A stretch of DNA of 64,000 bases from Rosa chinensis (Eukaryota; Streptophyta; Magnoliopsida; Rosales; Rosaceae), in assembly GCF_002994745.2 (NCBI RefSeq), contig NC_037091.1:2108001-2172000 (forward strand), read 5' to 3'. The notes beneath the pieces are model-generated. The model was not told the DNA's origin. It was given only the letters and a program-made list of their open reading frames with translations, and searched no databases. This document shows, piece by piece, positions 24,451 to 36,785 of the stretch. Position numbers and translations under genes: made by a program. Within the stretch, counting starts at the first letter, position 1. Each line of letters opens with the position of its first letter.

Positions 24451-25586
24451 TTACAAATGCTAGTTTTTTTTTTTTTTTTTTAATAGAAATTGATATCATT
24501 AAAATCAATAGCCGGCAAACTGCCAATGGCTAGAGTCTAACTATACTTACAACAAGATAGCCAGCAAGAAAATCCGGAAACCCTATTCTAAGCAAAACAG
24601 ACTCATTACAAGTCGATGATAAGCTCGCTAAGATTAGCGAACTTATAAACAAAGAAACTCCGTGTCTTCTAGGGAAAATCATTGACTAGCATCCCCATTA
24701 GCCAGGCGCGCAATTGCGGTACCAACAAAGAGCCACTTCCTAGCAAACAAATAGGAGCAATTCCTTATCCATAAGCTGCTTGAAAAAATGTAAATCTTAT
24801 TCCAGATAATTACCAACTTCCGTAGCAGTCTTGATCCGAAAATGATTGGTCATGGACCATATGCCGGCCTAACATGCCCAAGAATGTCCACCTCTTAGGC
24901 CGGGCCACTCCCATCACTAAGTGATTAATGAGGATGGCCAAGCATCCTCCCTACTGGCCCATAAAATAGAGCCCATTAGCCCAATGTTGAGCCCAGGTCT
25001 GAAAACCCAAGCCCAAACCCGAGCAAAAGGAGCAGCTGCCTCAACGCTCAGCTGCCTATCGGCCTCCGCCTCAGACCGGCCCTCCGGTGGCGGTCCTTCC
25101 CACCACCCATCAGGCTCCAATCACCCAGACTAAACCGGCCTCTGAGCAACCGCAAACAGCCGCTAAACCGCCTCCAAACAACCACTGCACCACCACAGCT
25201 GTAGCCCAAGCGACGATCTTCGGTGCTAACCCCGACTCAGAGCCTTGCGACCGTGAAACCAAACCGCCACCGCTGGATCTAACTCGCCCACTCCTCCTCT
25301 GCAGCCCAGACGATAAACGCGAAGGCAACCTTCACTCACCGCCTGGACCGAAACCCTCCACCACTGTCTGAGAAAAATCCCACGCCGCACTCACGGTCGC
25401 CGCAGAGATCCCTCCCTACGTCGCCGCAGTCCACGATCGCCGCCTTACCCAAAGGACGCCTCCGCCAGTCGAAACTTAGGTTTCGAAACCAAGGTCGCTC
25501 CGAGGAGCTCGGAGACGCCTTCTCGCTGGTTCTTTTATTCACAATAGAATAATGCTATAATCCTCGTTTTTTACAAATGCTAGTTT
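24451..25586 (-). mobile_element. Truncated LINE-type retrotransposon with target duplication
   Basis: The 13-bp word TTACAAATGCTAG followed by TTT flanks the insert at 24451-24466 and 25571-25586. A run of about 20 T at 24464-24482 is the poly-A tail of an element on the minus strand. The 5' half (24900-25540) is GC-rich, unlike the neighbourhood. No reverse transcriptase or endonuclease ORF is present, so it is an internally deleted or non-autonomous non-LTR element. The ORFs at 24917-25371 (+) and 25110-25542 (-) lie in this insert and carry no recognised domain. Confidence 0.8.
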
Positions 25587-27140
25587 ATTCCAACTAACCT
25601 AAGAAAAGCTATTCGTCCAGTGTTCTGTTGATTTCATTAAACCAGTTTCTGATTGTAGAATTCAATTAAAACCTAAATACAAAGCTTAATACGTATACAG
25701 TATTAATTTGAAACTGAATAGTTTTTATACTTCCTTTAAGTTACAAAGCAATTGAAAAGGAAAGGTATTTATTCTAAGAGGATTATACGTATACACTTAC
25801 TCATTGATCTGTTTTGATGAATAGACATACTTGTTGGATAGAGCTTAATAGTTAATACTGCAGCACCCTCACTCATGCCACTTACTTATGACTCTAAAAA
25901 CCCTCATCAACCACCACATAAGATCGCTGCATTGGAATACAAGCAGTCAGACTTTTTGAAGAACACATTAGAAATCAAAATTGCTATGAGTTAAAGGAAC
26001 TGTATATTAAGATCCAAGTTTTTCATAATATAAGTATTAAGTAGTAGTAGCTGTTTCTCTTTCGTACGGAGCCACTGGACCTTGTGAATGGTAATCCAAA
26101 TTGGCGCTAGCTACTAAATATGTGCTGTTGAATTGATGCAAATAATTAATGCTTGCTTGCATGAATCTACAACAGAGGCAAACTGCCAAACTCCAAGAAG
26201 GAGCAACTACTCACAACATCAATTCCATCCTTAGAAACAAATAAAACAAACTTTTACTTCCTCAAGAAGGTCAGCACATGCCTGCCACACCTTGAAGCTA
26301 GCCTATGCCACACTACATCTCTTAGCTGATACTAGAAAATGATATATATGATCCAATCAAATCACTAGCCAGATTTGTTTATGAATTTTGAAGTTGTAAT
26401 CTATAGAAAACAATCAAGTTAATCTGCCTCTGGCTTGTAAATGTGCCAAGAAGGTTTTTCTTAAAGTGACAGTTCCACATTCCATCGGCTTAACAGAACG
26501 ACCACATGGACAATGCAACATCGTGCCTCTTAAATGTAATATGTTTTATTAACTTGTAAACAATGAGATAAAGGCACTTGAGCATAGAAGTAATAGGAAA
26601 AGTATATGGTCACAAGTATAATCAAAGGAAATAACGCTACCTTTACTTCTAGCTTATTTGCAGTCATCTCAAATTCAGTCAGATCAGCATGTAACCCTTG
26701 TGCCCGAATCTGCAACCATTCCAAGTGAAAGTTTATAGTTCCCGCTGCAAACAGAAGCAACAATCAAAATGTATAACATTAATCACCCTGAAACATTGTT
26801 ACTGGATAACATTAATCAAAATGTAAGTAACAAAGTGAAACCAAATATTAATACTGGATTATATTAACCAATTTGTATGGACCATGGACTACCATCATGC
26901 CTTTTTAACATGAGATGTTTTGATAAAATTGTAAACAATAACATATGGGTGCTTGAGGCCAGAATCACTAGGAAAAAAGCATAGGCAAGGGTACAACTAG
27001 AGGAGTAGCACATACCTTTCCTTCTAGCTCATTTGCAGTCATCTCAAATTCAGCTAGATCAGCAATCACCATGTAGCCAACTTGGCCAGAGTTTGTAACC
27101 TTTCGAACTGCAAAATCTATAGTCCCCACTGCAAATGGAA
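25587..27140 (-). pseudogene. HMT exon relics, block 2
   Basis: Four worn HMT exons on the minus strand: last-exon relic at about 25860-25930; a piece at 26210-26290 reading ACADLLEE, the HMT segment after the KLEA motif; and two copies of the FETIPNKLEA exon at 26640-26745 (reading HADLTEFEMTANKLEVK) and 27010-27125 (reading ADLAEFEMTANELEGK). Each has a GT donor after the KLE.K motif. Two successive copies of one exon show tandem duplication. Not a functional gene. Confidence 0.65.
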
Positions 27141-28256
27141 AAAACAAAATTGCATGATATCAATCACCTAGCAATATAGTAACAAAATCAAAGTAAAGAA
27201 AATGAACCAGAATACAAATGTTACTAATGGATCATATCAACCGAGTTCTATGAACTACCATAATTTGCATATCCTAGCTAGCTGATTACCACCAATATTC
27301 TCCTACAACAATGGAATCAACTGAGGACTACAATAAACAATTTTGATACCATCATTTCACGTAGCCAATCTCAGGCTCCTACCAAATCCAAAGCATCATG
27401 CTACTACTAGCCATTATATTATGATAACTACTATATTATGGAAATTTGGAGGAGTTTGTAGACAGTACACAGGTACGTTTTAGTTACTGATAGCCATTAG
27501 TTGGCTTGAAAGAATCTCCATGATCATATGCTTCTGCATTTTCTCATATCATGTGTTGGCATCACTGCATTCTTAAAGATTCACAAAGTCTGATACAGGG
27601 AGTAATTCATATCAAGGGTTTGGAGCATGCATATTCCAGAAAGAAAGAAAGAAGGATACAGAGAGATAGATGGAGAGCCATTTTGTTCCCTACTGATCGA
27701 TTTAATCGCATAGTTGAAAGTTGAATGTCATTGTCCTCTCTTTTTCTTATATTCACAGTTTCAGAGTATCAAAATCAATGTCAATGCTTGGTGTGTTATA
27801 ACCACTAGTTACTGCCTAAAAATAGTGCAAGGACTATACATATTAATTTCTGACTGCCAATGCATACATCACTTTTTAAATGTACTATGTAGCGCTTATA
27901 GTAAGTGACTTGACTGGGCCATTTGTTCAATTCTGGAATGACAGTTGCTAGGCTGAAAATGTGAAACTTGGCCTTAATGCACCTAAAAATAGGCCATAGT
28001 GAATTGTACATGATGTACATGGTTACAGAGTATCAGTAACAGACAACATAGATCTGCCCATGTGCGCTAAAAGGAAAAGATGAACATATGAACTTACAGA
28101 TTGATGAGTAAATAGCAGACGAAGACAGCCTCAAAATAGGGTCATACCCAAACCTGAAAAATTTTGAAATCTTGATTAGCTCTGGCACACGCTAAAGTTT
28201 CAAGTATAATAAATAGGAGGTGGGATTTCAAACCTCTGTGTCTCAACTAAATGATG
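27141..28256. other. Intergenic, repeated at 35850-36050 and 42200-42700
   Basis: No gene recognised. Phrases such as GGCTTGAAAGAATCTCCATG and the TTTGTTCCCTACTGATCGAT region recur at 37130, 40300 and 42240 and around 36000 and 42480, marking more duplicated flank. The ORFs at 27714-27908 and 27805-28020 are not conserved in the other copies. Confidence 0.5.
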
Positions 28257-31200
28257 TTATTGTCTAAACTCTGAAGTGGATGGTTCAGAGTTCAAAGACA
28301 GCCACAGGTGTTGATCACCTCTAACTGGGCCACGGGGTTTTGTTGATTCTGAAGACAAAGAAAGCCTTGACAACTCAGTTGCTAAGGCTTGGAGTTGAAG
28401 CTGTGGAGTAGTAGTTGAGTGATGGGCGGTGTGCAGGTCAGGGAACATGGGGACTGGGGAGATAGCCATTTCATATGCAAAGTGGACCATGGATGCTTGC
28501 CCCTCGGCGGCAGTGCGTTGTCGTTTCGGAGGATTCACTGGTGTTGGTGATGGTTCTTCCGCGCTGCGGTGTCGTTTCGGAGTTTTGGAAGACAAAGAAA
28601 GACATGACGACGGAGTTGGCTCTTCAATTGACGGCGACGCTACCTCTATCATGGCTCCAGGATTTGTCAATGTTGACAATCTCTCCTCCAGTAACTCCAG
28701 TAAAGTGGTCCTTTGTATGGAAACATTTGGTGGAAGCTCCGGAATTTCGCGGAGTCTCTTGCAACCAGACAAGACAAGCCGCCGTAAGTTGACAAATTTT
28801 GTGATGCAAGCAGGAAGACTAACAAAATTGTTATATGACAGATCAAGTGAATCTAATGTTTCCCAGCAATCAAGAGTCATGAGGAAATCACAATCTGATA
28901 AACTAGTGCATCCGCTGATATCGATACTCCGTAGCTTGGGAAGTGATAGTGAGCAACCATCGACGTTCAAAATGTTGGTATTTGTTGGAAATCTAACAAG
29001 TTTTGCGCATTGACCAAGATCAAGCCGCTGCAGATTTTGCAACCCATAAATGCTCCACGGTAGAGTCGTAAGATTTTTGCAACTACTAAGGTACAACATT
29101 TCAAGCACAGTAAGATTTCCAATTGACTCATCCAATTCTCTGATGTCACTACCATCTAGAAAAAGACCTCTCAAAGAATCCATCTTTACTGGAACTTTTG
29201 GAAATATAGCCAGTTTTGAGCATCCAATCGCACCAAGACCCTTTAGATTGTGCAACTCATAAATATTATACGGCAGGGTTGTAAGATTTTGATTGTCCTG
29301 TAGGTCCAACTCTTCCAGCCTAATAAGTTTTGTAATGGACGGATGCAATTCTTTAATGCAAGTGCCTATTAGATTCAATTCTCTCAAGAAATACATCTCT
29401 TCCCCAAATTCTGAAAATTCCTCAAGCTTGCAATAGCTAACAGAAATAGTTTCTATAGATCTCAAGTTAATTTTTCTTGGAAACATAATAAGGTTAGAGC
29501 AATGGTCAACATTCAAGGTAACAAGGTTATGAAGGAATCGAATTGAATCAGGAATCTCAACTAAACTGTTACACTCATATAGATCCAACCTTTTCAAGTT
29601 AGGGATTCCACTGAAGTCTGGGAGTTCCTTTAGGGATGTACAACCAATTAAATTCATACATGTTAGCCTTGAAAAATTCTGTATGGCAAAAGAAAAAGGA
29701 AAAGATCAACCAAGTGGATGCAGTAATTTACAACACAATTATCTATTTATTTTTAATTAAAGAAGTCTTGAAATGAAATGAATTATTAGATTATAGTACC
29801 TTATGTCCCTTCCATAGTTGTGTGATTCTGCAACTCCCAATAATATTGAGATTTACAAGTTTCTTTGCATGAAAATTGGATGGAAAACATTGCAACGGAC
29901 ATTCTGGCCAATCAAGCCACCTCAACTGGTCAGAGAGATAATCAATATCTCTAGAAAAGGATTCATATTTCATACCTATGCTCATAGAAATATATCTAAG
30001 CTTCTTCATCTCTAAGAAGCTTTTAGCATTCAAAGATATCGTAGATGATAGCCACGGGACCTGAATGCTTATAACTTTATTTGTTCCCTACATTAAAAAA
30101 AAGCAAGCTTATTAACCTAGCAACATTTATGATTGCAATTTCTATAAAGACCAAAAAAAAAAAAGAAGCAATTTCTATTGGAAGCACAAGTACTGTTTCA
30201 ATATAGTTTTCTTCAAGGTCTAATAAGAAATTGTATTCAATATAAAATGCTTTGAATTGAAAAGCACAAAACATCATTAATATACTTACTGTATTATTTG
30301 TTAGAATGTCGTTGACATCTTCTTCACTCCACACTCTGCTGCGTTCCCCGGGTTCATCCGGTGACTCTTGATACACTATGTCTTTACCCATTTCTTCTAT
30401 CAAGTCATGCATCCAAATCTTATCTCTGTCAATTCTTATCAAGACTTTTTCTTGGAGATGTGCAATACCAATCATCATTGTTTTGTGGTCGTAGCAAGCT
30501 TCTAGTATTGGTTTCACACGGGCTACATGCTTACCTTTAAAGAAGCAAGCGATATCAAGAAATAGTTCTTTTAAATCTGCTTCTAGAGCATCATAACTCA
30601 GTTTGAGAACATCTTGTATCTTTGCATGAGGACCTCCTTTACAACTACCTATTATAGCTTTCCACTCCTCTATGCTTCTACAAAATAGATGAGAGCCTAA
30701 AACTATCAAAGCTAATGGAAGGCCTTGGGCATAGTGTACTGCACGTTGTGCAAGTTCCAAATTATCGCTTGGAGGTTCATTTCTTCTGAATGCATGCAAG
30801 CTAAACAACTCCAAAGCATGACGATCATTTAACATCTTGACCTCGTATACTTCATCAACTTTATGAGCAATTAGCCAACGTTTATCTCTTGTTGTTATGA
30901 GAATTCTACTGCCACGCCCAAAACAATCAGGGGATGGAACTAATTTCTGTAATTGGCTAGAATCACTCACGTCATCAAGGATTAGGATGACTTTTTTATG
31001 TCGCATCCTTGTCTTTATAAAACTGACTCCTTGATCAACATTGCTCACCTTCAAAGTTAAGTTTAAAATATGAGACAAAAGTGTCTCTTGTAGTTGGGTT
31101 ATGCTTTTTGCTCTAACATCCGCCAAGAAACAGCTACCTTCAAACTTATGGCGAATTGAATTAAACACAGTTTTTGCAATTGTCGTCTTTCCTATTCCAC

Positions 31201-32008
31201 CAGGCCCCCATATGCCAACCATGTTATTCTCCTCGGCATCTAAAAGTTTGTCGACCTCTTCTCTACAAGACTCTAAGCCAATTGGATGATCAGCAACGTG
31301 CAGCTCACATGAAGGGTTTATTACTTGGGCGAACAAATCCTCAACAATTTCCTTGATAAATTCAGTCTCGTACCTATGAATTTAAAAGCATATATAGGAA
31401 ATCGAATAAAGTAGAAGATTAATATACGGATTTTTAAATATAAATAAAAAATAGGCTAACTAATCGCCTAGCTAGTGGTGTTGGGTTAAAAACATACCGG
31501 CCCTCCTCGAAAGTCCATCCAGACAAATTTGCTGCCTCCCTCCATTTGCCGATGCTATCCTTGTATTTGCATTGATCAATTTTAGCAAATGCGTCACCGA
31601 AAGCACCTGTTTGGTGTCGTACATCTGAAGGAGCCACCTTGTAGAAAACAGCTCTAAACTTCCGTCCTTTGGATTTTCTGCAGTCAAGTATCTTGACCAG
31701 TTCATCTAAGCACCACCTTGAGGAAGCATAATTTTGAGAGAAGACGACGATTGAAACTCTGGACTCCTCAATTGCTTTGAGGAGCTCTTGTGATATGTCT
31801 TCTCCTCTGTTAAGCTTATCATCTCTGAAGGTCTAATTCCCTTCCGACACAAAGCGTTGTACAAATGATCTGTAAAATTAAAGCGTGTATCCTCGCCTCG
31901 AAAACTCAGGAAGACCTCGTATGTGTAATGATTTTGGTGATCAGTAGAAGAAAGTGGGAGAGAAGAAGATGAAGAACTGGCTGCTGCTTCGTTGGTCAGA
32001 GAAGCCAT
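28257..32008 (-). pseudogene. TNL2: TIR-NB-ARC-LRR receptor, one frameshift
   Basis: Four exons: 31498-32008 (TIR), 30290-31373 (NB-ARC), 29800-30087 (linker and first LRR) and 28257-29678 (LRRs and tail). All junctions are GT/AG and keep phase except for one missing base near 31834, where TNL3 has GAATTGAGACC; exon 1 plus 2 is one base short of a codon multiple. NB-ARC motifs GPGGIGKTT, LILDDVS, GLPLAL and WMHDLIEEMG are intact. Four codons are missing near the end of TIR. The LRR exon holds about ten repeats. In place of the C-JID domain the protein ends in about 140 residues with two basic PKR.R clusters. If the frameshift is a sequencing error the gene would encode about 1101 residues. 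Role: intracellular immune receptor that senses pathogen effectors. Confidence 0.88.
28498..28590 (-). other. Duplicated basic (NLS-like) motif in TNL2 tail
   Basis: The DNA word CTCCGAAACGACA occurs twice, giving TPKRHRSAEE and, sixteen residues on, PPKRQRTAAEG. Two KR.R clusters with this spacing resemble a nuclear localisation signal. The region is GC-richer than the LRR exon. Confidence 0.6.
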
Positions 32009-32660
32009 ATTCTGCTTGCTCTGCTCTATCCGTTGAATGTTGCCTTTCTATTGATCTGCCTTCCTGGAGTGCTTTTGTATTGTAGATCTGAGATCTCAAC
32101 TCTCAAGCAGATAGTTTCTTGGTGCCTGCTGCAATGTGAATGTGATGTTGAAAATGGACTAAATCAGAACCTCTTTTTAGACTTGGACTAAAATTATCTT
32201 GGAAGACTTTTTGTTTCTTTTTCTTTTTCTTTTTTCAGAAGTGATGACTTTGAAGTTTGAAGACTTGGAAAATAATGCTTGATGGAACAAGGAAATTAAC
32301 TAGTCTACTGCGGACACCTTGTTTGGCTTCCATGTATTTTCTATGGAGTAGATTGCATTTAAAATCATATGGCAATCTTAAAGACTCACTACGGAATGCT
32401 AGTAAAATGTAACTTCAAAAGGTAACAAAAACACTGTTATTAGAGTGAAACAACCTCACCAGTCACCATACAACAGCAGCACCATGGTGATAGTAATTTG
32501 CTATTTCCTTGGAGTTACAAAACAAGGAAATGAAAAAGACACATGCCCTTATTCTTAGCATTGGTTACAAGTATTTACGTCTCATTTTCAGAACTCAACT
32601 AAGCGTCGTTAACTGCAGAGGACCAGCTTGTTAGAAAGAGCCTTAGATATTGCCTTTATG
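32009..32660. other. TNL2 upstream region
   Basis: Non-coding. It aligns in patches with the regions upstream of TNL1 and TNL3 (for example TCTACTGC and GATTGCATTTAAAATCAT), including a single copy of the unit that is tandemly repeated upstream of TNL1. Confidence 0.55.
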
Positions 32661-35384
32661 GTATTTGGAGTTGTTCTGCAGCAGCCTCCGAACAGGGAAG
32701 CCCCAGCCTCACGCCACTGTGCATTCATATAGAAGGAGACTTGCCCCCCATTGCTTGCTCTGACCAACAAATGGTCTCACCACTGTTGGTCTATATCACG
32801 ATTGGTTCGCTTGTGAACATTAATTATATGAAAATGTTAAGGGGCACTTTACAAATGCTAATTTATTCCAATTAACCTTAGAAAATGATCTATTCGTCCA
32901 GTGTTCTGTTCATTTGATTGAACCGGTTTCTGACCGTAGAATTATGATCAATTAAAACCTAAATACAAAACTTAATATGTATACACTATTAATCTGAAAC
33001 TGAATAGTTTTAATACATCCTCTAAGTTACAAAACAATGAAAAAGGAAAGGTATTTATTCTAAGAGGATTATACATATACTCTTACTCATTGATCTGTTT
33101 TGATGAATAGACATACTTGTTGGAGAGAGTTTGATCCTGCAGCAGCCTCTAAGTACACTCATGCCACTTGCTTATGCTGCAGCAGCCTCACCAACCACCA
33201 CATACGATCGCTGCATTGGAATACAGGCAGTCAGACTGTTTGAAGAACACATTAGAAATCAAAATTGCCATGAGTTAAAGGAACCGTATATTAAGATCCA
33301 AATTTTTCATAATATAAGTATTAAGTAGTAGTTGCTTCTCTTTCTTACGGTGCCACTAGACCTTGTGAATGGTAATCCAGATTGGCCCTAGCTACTGAAT
33401 TTGTGCTGCTGAATTGATGCAAATAATTAATGCTTATTTGCATGAATCTACAACAGAGGCAAACTGCCAAACTCACAGCATGAATTCCATCCTTAGAAAC
33501 AATGAAAACCAATTCCTTCTTCCTCAAGAAGTTCAGCACACATGCCACATCACCTTGAAGCAAGATACTTTTCCAAAGCCGGAACTTCTGATACCAAAAA
33601 ATTGTTGTATATGAGTTTGACAAATTATTGGTCATATTTATGAAATTTCAAGTTGTTAACCTATAGGGGAAAATTTAATATGCTTGAACAAACCTTAATA
33701 AGCACGGCTATTCTGAAATAACCTCAGCATACAACACCAGCACCATATATGCTTATAGCTCCAGCATCATGCCACTTCCTGTGGCTACCTTTGCCGCAAA
33801 CTCTTGATCAAACCCCATTAGATCACTGCAATCAGTGCAATGAAAAATACATGCAGTCAGACTCTTTTTAAGAACAGATGAGAAATCTAAATTGCCATCA
33901 TCTTCTGTTTTCATGTGCTCAAAGTACCAACCATTCATTTGAATCGTTTCTTATTTTGGCAGAAGGGTGTTGGAGGAAAAGAATAAACAGAATATCATTT
34001 ATATAAAGCAGGGGACTCACCATCCCTTGCTTGCTCTGACCATCAGAAGAGTCTCGCCACTATCAAGGTATATCAGTGTATGTTTGCTGGTAACCTTACA
34101 ACTACACAAGCAAAGGAACATTATACGAAAATGTTTAAGAGCTAATCATGCACGTTTAATTTAACTACTTGACTAGAGATCTTACCTTTTAAATAGGTTA
34201 AACCTACTGGTGAACAAAAAGAACATTACTTTGTGAATTATACCATGAATCAAATGATCTAAATCCAGATGCTATAGCTAAAAGAGTAGGGCAACAAGCA
34301 CTGTGTATTCATATAGAAGGACACTTACCACCCATTGCTTGCTCTGACCATCATAGGTCTCACCACTGTTGGGTAATATCATTATTGGTTTGCTTGTTAC
34401 CTGCAAATTGATAGGCAAAGAAATACCAATATATGAAAATGTTGAGGGGCTAAATAATGTATGCTGATTTATTCCAATTAACCAAAGATCTGACCTTCCG
34501 AATAGATGAAACCAGCCACTGGACAAATCAAGGCAGTGTACTATAGATTCCAACAACAACAACTTGCTTGCATACATTAGCAATAGAGGCACACTCAAAG
34601 ATGGAATGAACACTCACCACACTGATTCCATCTTTAGAAGCAAAAGTAAACCATGCTGGAAATCTAATGCTTCTTCATCAAGAAGTTCAGCACATGCCTG
34701 CGCCATAACATTTAAGCAAGGTATTTAGCCAAAGCAGAGTGGAAACAGTTGACCCAATTGATCTAAATAAAAGATGACTGAAACACCCTCATCTTAGGTT
34801 TTCTGACATTGAGCTCCGCATTATGTATGGTCCTAACACTTTCAGATGCTCATGGCATGCGAACAATATCTGTCATATATGCTAGGAAAATTTTCCCTAG
34901 GGTAATGAACTTCATTCCATTTTCTTAATCCATGTCTACAATAGGGCACAAGGCCTTATACATTAAGGCGAATAAGGCATATTACCTTTGCCTCTAACTT
35001 ATTCAGTGTCGTCTCAAATGCAATTAGATGAGCAACAGAGTTGGCTAGAATCTCCCTGTGGAAATAATCGATTAAGAATCAGAATCCGAGATCAATGATG
35101 CTTATATAAAGTTATGAAAAATGTACAATAAATTAATATGCAGAGATGTCACCAATTTCTTGTTCCATGTCCAAATCATATACATTAAACATACACAAAC
35201 CATATGATGAGTTAACTGACCTATACTCAGAACCATCAGCCAAATAGGCTCCAAAGCTTCCCACAGATGCTGCAAATAGAACTGGATGTCTTGAAGGCTT
35301 TCCTGTGTTCACAATTTCCCAAGAACGTTTGGTGCATTTGTCATGGTAAATTTCACGTGCCTCGATTGCAATTCTACAATTTTC
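32660..35384 (-). pseudogene. HMT exon relics, block 3 (best preserved)
   Basis: This block has the clearest HMT exons. 35221-35384 reads IAIEAREIYHDKC and then AASVGSFGAYLADGSEY. 34985-35045 reads ILANSVAHLIAFETTLNKLE. 34620-34700 reads ACAELLDEEAL, then needs a one-base shift to continue PAWFTFASKDGISV. 34329-34400 reads SKPIMILPNSGETYDGQ, a perfect 24-codon exon with AG/GT borders. Last-exon relics lie at 32670-32725, 33140-33210 and 33760-33835, and degraded YPNSG exons at 32735-32810 and 34010-34100. The exon between ADGSEY and ILANS is absent, and there is no N-terminal exon with the substrate-binding start. Exon order follows the real gene, so it began as a genomic copy, now a pseudogene. 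Confidence 0.78.
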
Positions 35385-35519
35385 CTGAATAACATAATCA
35401 TAACCAGCAAAGTGCACTAATCTAATGGGTGACACAATTTGCTTCACGGTAAATATGTTGAACTTGAATAAAATCAAAAGACTGCATATAATCCTTACAA
35501 CCATCCATTATTCAACTAA

Positions 35520-35830
35520 CCTCAGAGTTATCCTCCCCTTGAAGATTCAGCGCAGCAAGCAACTGAGCACAATCACTTTCTACCTCAACATGTCTCCAAC
35601 TCTGGTGAATAGCCACAAGCAAGCCTGCTGTACAAGCTTCTTCTGCCTCGCTTTGGATTGCAGGAAGATGCCTAGAGAAGCCGCCCTTCAAGCCCTCTGA
35701 AGAGTCAGAAAATCAACCCCACTCCTCCCATGCCATTCTCTTTAGCATAGGCACCATCAATATTCAATTTAAGAGAGCTTCTTGGTGGAGCACCCCACTG
35801 CACTACCCTGGCATGACTGTGATTAGTATT
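35520..35830 (-). pseudogene. RNase H-like domain relic (retroelement type)
   Basis: On the minus strand the segment reads WGAPPRSSLKLNIDGAYAK then MGGVGLI, a stop, and in another frame HLPAIQSEAEEACTAGLLVA and VEVESDCAQLLAALN. The order LKLNIDGA, then EA.A...GL.VA, then ESDC is the plant RNase H-like (RVT_3) domain found in LINE-derived sequences. At least one frame change and a stop break it. Confidence 0.6.
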
Positions 35831-36229
35831 AGTATCACTGCATTCATCAGGATTCACAAAGATTCGTTCATTGTTTCTGTAACTTCTGAGTTTTAACTAT
35901 TAGACTTGAAAGTTTAATCACATAATCAAAGTCTGATACAGAGAGTACATACAAAGGATTTGGAGCATATCTAGAAACAAAGAAAAAGGAGAGAAAGTCC
36001 AGAGAGTCATTTTGTTCCCTACTGAAGGATTTAATCACAAGCTATGTGATTAAATAGAAGTACTAAGTAGAAGTGGTTACTTCTCTTTCTTACAATGCCA
36101 CTAGAGCTTGTGAATGGTAGTCCAGATTGGTGCTAGCTACTGAATATGTGCTGCTGAATTGATGTAAATAATGAATGCTTATTTGCATGAATCTACAACA
36201 GAGGCAAACTCCAAGAAAGAGTAACTACT

Positions 36230-36785
36230 CACAGTATCAATTTCATCCTTAGACACAATGAAAAACAATTCTTCTTCCTCACGAAGGTCAGCATACATCT
36301 GCCGCATCACCTTTAAGCAAGATACTTAGCCAAAGCCAGGCTAGAACTTCTGATACCAAAAAATTGTTGTCTGTGAGTTTGACAAATTACTGACGATACT
36401 TATTTATGAATTTCCAAGTTGTAATATGTAGAGGAAAATTTAATGTGCTTGTGGCATGCACATATACTAGGAAGATTTTTCTTAAAGTGATACATTTCAT
36501 ATTCCATGTGCTTAATCCATGGACCATGTGGACGATGCAACATCATGCCGTTTTAACATGAGACGTTTCGATAAAATTGTAAACAATAACATCTGGAAGC
36601 TTGATCCTAGAATTACTAGGAAAAGAGCATAGGCAAGAGTACAACTAGAGGAGAATAGCATATACCTTTGCTTCTAGCTCATTGGCGGTCGTCTTAAATT
36701 CAGTTAGATCAACAATCAGCACGTAGCCAACTTGGCCAGAGTCTGTAACCTTTCTGAATGGAAAATCTATAGTCCCCACTGCAAA
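36230..36785 (-). pseudogene. HMT exon relics, block 4
   Basis: A worn AELLEE-type exon lies at 36230-36310 and a KLEA-type exon at 36665-36780 (reads VTDSGQVGYVLIVDLTEF and TTANELEAK before a GT). The same pair order is seen at 26210-26745. Confidence 0.6.

Noticed and set aside
24917..25542. GC-rich ORFs as a host gene or bacterial contamination
   Set aside because: They lie wholly within an insert with a poly-A tail and target duplication, so they belong to a retroelement leader.
28429..29013. 194-residue plus-strand ORF opposite the TNL2 LRR exon
   Set aside because: It is the antisense of a well-supported exon, with no domain of its own.
32660..35384. A functional homocysteine S-methyltransferase gene
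   Set aside because: N-terminal exons and one internal exon are missing, a frameshift is present, and last exons are worn.
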